From Desulfuromonadales bacterium (lineage in GTDB: Bacteria; Desulfobacterota; Desulfuromonadia; Desulfuromonadales; JACZKF01), in contig JACZKF010000642.1 in the NCBI GenBank assembly GCA_014860175.1, forward strand, positions 1 to 7,776: DNA of 7,776 nucleotides. The letters run 5' to 3'. A program made the position numbers and the translations under genes. Shown here in pieces: positions 6,266 through 7,776 of this stretch. Under the pieces are notes generated by a model. It did not search any database, was not told where the DNA came from, and saw nothing but the letters and a program-made list of their open reading frames with translations. Position 1 is the first letter of the stretch. Every line of letters starts with the position of its first letter.

Positions 6266-6592
6266 TTAACCGCAGGTCTCCGGCTGGTCGGAATCGGCCG
6301 CGTGATTGTACAGGTACTGGTTGATGTCTTTGAGGTCCTGCTCGGACAGTCCCTTCCAGACCTCCCCTTTTTTCGGGTGGGTCCCCTTGTCGAAGAGACG
6401 GTTCCACTGGGACTGGGTTTTGTTGAGGGGGCTGAGGTTTTTCCCTTCACCACCTTCCACATGGCAGCTTTTGCAGTTTTTCTTGTACAGGAACTTCCCT
6501 TTTTTCGGGTTCCCCCCTTCGACCGCCAAGGCGGTGGTGACACTCAAGGCGAGCAGGGCGAAACAGGCGACGAGTTTACGAACGTTGGGCAT
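6266..6592 (-). CDS. Small periplasmic monohaem cytochrome c
   Basis: This 108-aa protein has a Sec signal (residues 1-23, ending ALA) and one haem-attachment motif, CKSCH (C40, C43, H44), near the mature N-terminus as in class I cytochromes c. The C-terminal helix GLSEQDLKDINQYLYNH resembles the last helix of that fold. The mature part has no methionine at all, so the usual His/Met coordination is impossible. H72, H97, a Lys or the C-terminal C107 (in PETCG) are possible distal ligands, or the iron is five-coordinate. The mature protein is Lys-rich, suiting docking to an acidic partner. It is the first gene of the operon, with GGAGGT just ahead of the ATG. It probably shuttles electrons between the periplasmic enzyme and another redox protein; direction is unknown. 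C10 lies inside the hydrophobic core of the signal, so it is not a lipoprotein. Confidence 0.93.
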   Translation of the reverse strand: MPNVRKLVACFALLALSVTTALAVEGGNPKKGKFLYKKNCKSCHVEGGEGKNLSPLNKTQSQWNRLFDKGTHPKKGEVWKGLSEQDLKDINQYLYNHAADSDQPETCG

Positions 6593-6611
6593 GATTTAAC
6601 CTCCGGTCGGG

Positions 6612-6634
6612 GGTGCCTGGAAAGACCAGGCACC
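6612..6634 (-). promoter_or_regulatory. Leader hairpin upstream of the cytochrome gene
   Basis: GGTGCCTGG (6612-6620) and CCAGGCACC (6626-6634) form a perfect 9-bp stem with a 5-nt loop. It sits a few bases upstream of the cytochrome ribosome binding site (GGAGGT, within about 6599-6604), so it would lie in the 5' leader of the operon mRNA. It could stabilise the message or modulate translation. There is no T-run after it on the minus strand. Confidence 0.6.
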
Positions 6635-6664
6635 GTAGTTTGTGATTTTGATATATTGTGTTTT

Positions 6665-6692
6665 CACGATGTATGCCCAAACTTGTATCGTG
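6665..6692. promoter_or_regulatory. Spaced inverted repeat, possible operator of the operon
   Basis: CACGAT (6665-6670) and ATCGTG (6687-6692) are perfect 6-bp inverted arms whose centres are 22 bp apart, about two helical turns. They lie about 75-100 bp upstream of the cytochrome start, next to an AT-rich stretch that is the best candidate promoter region. A dimeric activator or response regulator could bind here. The arms are short, so chance is possible. Confidence 0.3.
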
Positions 6693-6814
6693 CCGGAAAA
6701 AGGGGCTAACGGTACTTTTCAGGGATTGTTGCAGAGCCTGCCGGTGAAACCTTTTGTCCCAATTCTGGCGGAAAAGACAGGGGTTTAGCGGCAGGGGGGG
6801 CGGCAGTGGCAGAA

Positions 6815-6832
6815 AATCACCGATCGGTGATT
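6815..6832. promoter_or_regulatory. 18-bp perfect palindrome, possible operator
   Basis: AATCACCGATCGGTGATT is fully self-complementary over 18 bp with no spacer, in the middle of the divergent gap. Palindromes of this length without a loop look like dimeric regulator binding sites rather than RNA hairpins. It is about 220 bp from both the cytochrome and the ABC-F starts, which is far for a repressor, so a repeat-element origin is also possible. Confidence 0.45.
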
Positions 6833-6846
6833 GCGTGCACCGAGTT

Positions 6847-6858
6847 GTTGCATGCAAC
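6847..6858. promoter_or_regulatory. 12-bp perfect palindrome near the 18-bp palindrome
   Basis: GTTGCATGCAAC is self-complementary over 12 bp and its centre lies 29 bp from that of the 18-bp palindrome, close to three helical turns. The pair could be two sites for cooperating regulators on one DNA face, or parts of one repeat. The sequences of the two palindromes differ, so they would not bind the same protein. Confidence 0.3.
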
Positions 6859-7042
6859 GGCACGTTTCACTCTGCCCCTCTTCGCTGCGGCTCCGCTGCC
6901 CGTCATTCGGCGGACTGCGTTTGGCGGAATCGCTGTGCCCCCCCTTTTCTCTGGTCGCCCGCCAGACGGTCGTGATAAAGTTCTGAATTTCCGGGTCAGC
7001 AGCCAGAGCAGTTTCTTCCACTAAAGATCGTTTGGAGGTCGG

Positions 7043-7776
<734 letters not shown>

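Larger units (their letters stand above)
6593..7042. other. 450-bp divergent intergenic region without a gene
   Basis: This region separates the minus-strand respiratory operon from the plus-strand ABC-F gene, so it should carry both promoters. The open frames crossing it (for example plus 6754-6975) have Arg/Cys-rich translations without family character and no good ribosome binding site. From the operon side it holds a leader hairpin (6612-6634), an AT-rich stretch (6635-6675) and a spaced inverted repeat (6665-6692). Further on are perfect palindromes at 6815-6832 and 6847-6858. The 6790-6950 part is bounded by a G7 run (6794-6800) and a C7 run (6938-6944). I found no confident sigma-70 promoter for either gene. 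Confidence 0.7.

Noticed and set aside
6563..6592. Lipobox at C10 of the cytochrome signal peptide
   Set aside because: The Cys lies inside the hydrophobic core with more hydrophobic residues after it, and a clear ALA signal peptidase I site follows at residues 21-23.
6678..6697. Sigma-54-like -24/-12 promoter on the minus strand (CGGCACG then AAGT)
   Set aside because: The -24 half resembles TGGCACG, but the -12 half lacks the TTGC core at the right spacing, so I do not call it.
6754..6975. Small plus-strand open frame (73 codons) in the divergent gap
   Set aside because: It crosses both palindromes, its Arg/Cys/Ser-rich translation has no similarity I recognise, and no ribosome binding site is evident.
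6951..6979. Sigma-70 promoter for the ABC-F gene (CTGGTC ... GATAAA)
   Set aside because: The -10-like GATAAA matches four of six positions but the -35 is poor, which is too weak to annotate.

Overview
The window is GC-rich and appears to come from an anaerobically respiring, cytochrome-using Gram-negative bacterium. Desulfuromonadota (Geobacter/Desulfuromonas relatives) is the best guess. The reasons are a DUF3373-type outer-membrane protein next to a small c-type cytochrome, a periplasmic complex-iron-sulfur-molybdoenzyme (CISM) operon, and strong AGGAGG-type ribosome binding sites. The taxonomic call is inference; no rRNA or taxon marker is present.

Almost all of the window (6592 down to 213, minus strand) is one five-gene cluster. 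In transcription order it holds: (1) a 108-aa exported monohaem cytochrome c; (2) a 606-aa exported beta-barrel protein of DUF3373 type; (3) a 732-aa Tat-exported molybdopterin oxidoreductase of the polysulfide/thiosulfate reductase-like branch, with one [4Fe-4S] site and a probable Cys molybdenum ligand; (4) a 184-aa subunit with four [4Fe-4S] motifs; (5) a 397-aa NrfD/HybB-type membrane quinone subunit with about ten membrane segments. A clear intrinsic terminator (150-182) closes the cluster. The last three genes should form a membrane-anchored periplasmic enzyme exchanging electrons between the quinone pool and an unidentified substrate. The cytochrome and barrel suggest that a soluble electron carrier and an outer-membrane pore belong to the same pathway. 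The substrate cannot be read from the sequence. No TorD-like chaperone, rhodanese or regulator lies in the window.

Most gene junctions carry a perfect inverted repeat with 9-bp arms: the leader of the cytochrome gene, cytochrome/barrel (terminator-like), barrel/Mo subunit, and a double-hairpin element with 10-bp outer arms between the Mo and Fe-S genes. The Fe-S/NrfD junction has none and is instead tightly coupled, because the NrfD ribosome binding site overlaps the Fe-S stop codon.

The 450-bp gap 6593-7042 separates this cluster from a divergent plus-strand gene (7043 to the right edge), the start of an EttA-type ABC-F ATPase, which is probably unrelated housekeeping. The gap holds no credible gene. 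It contains an 18-bp and a 12-bp perfect palindrome, a spaced inverted repeat and a leader hairpin. The left edge (1-149) shows no supportable gene.
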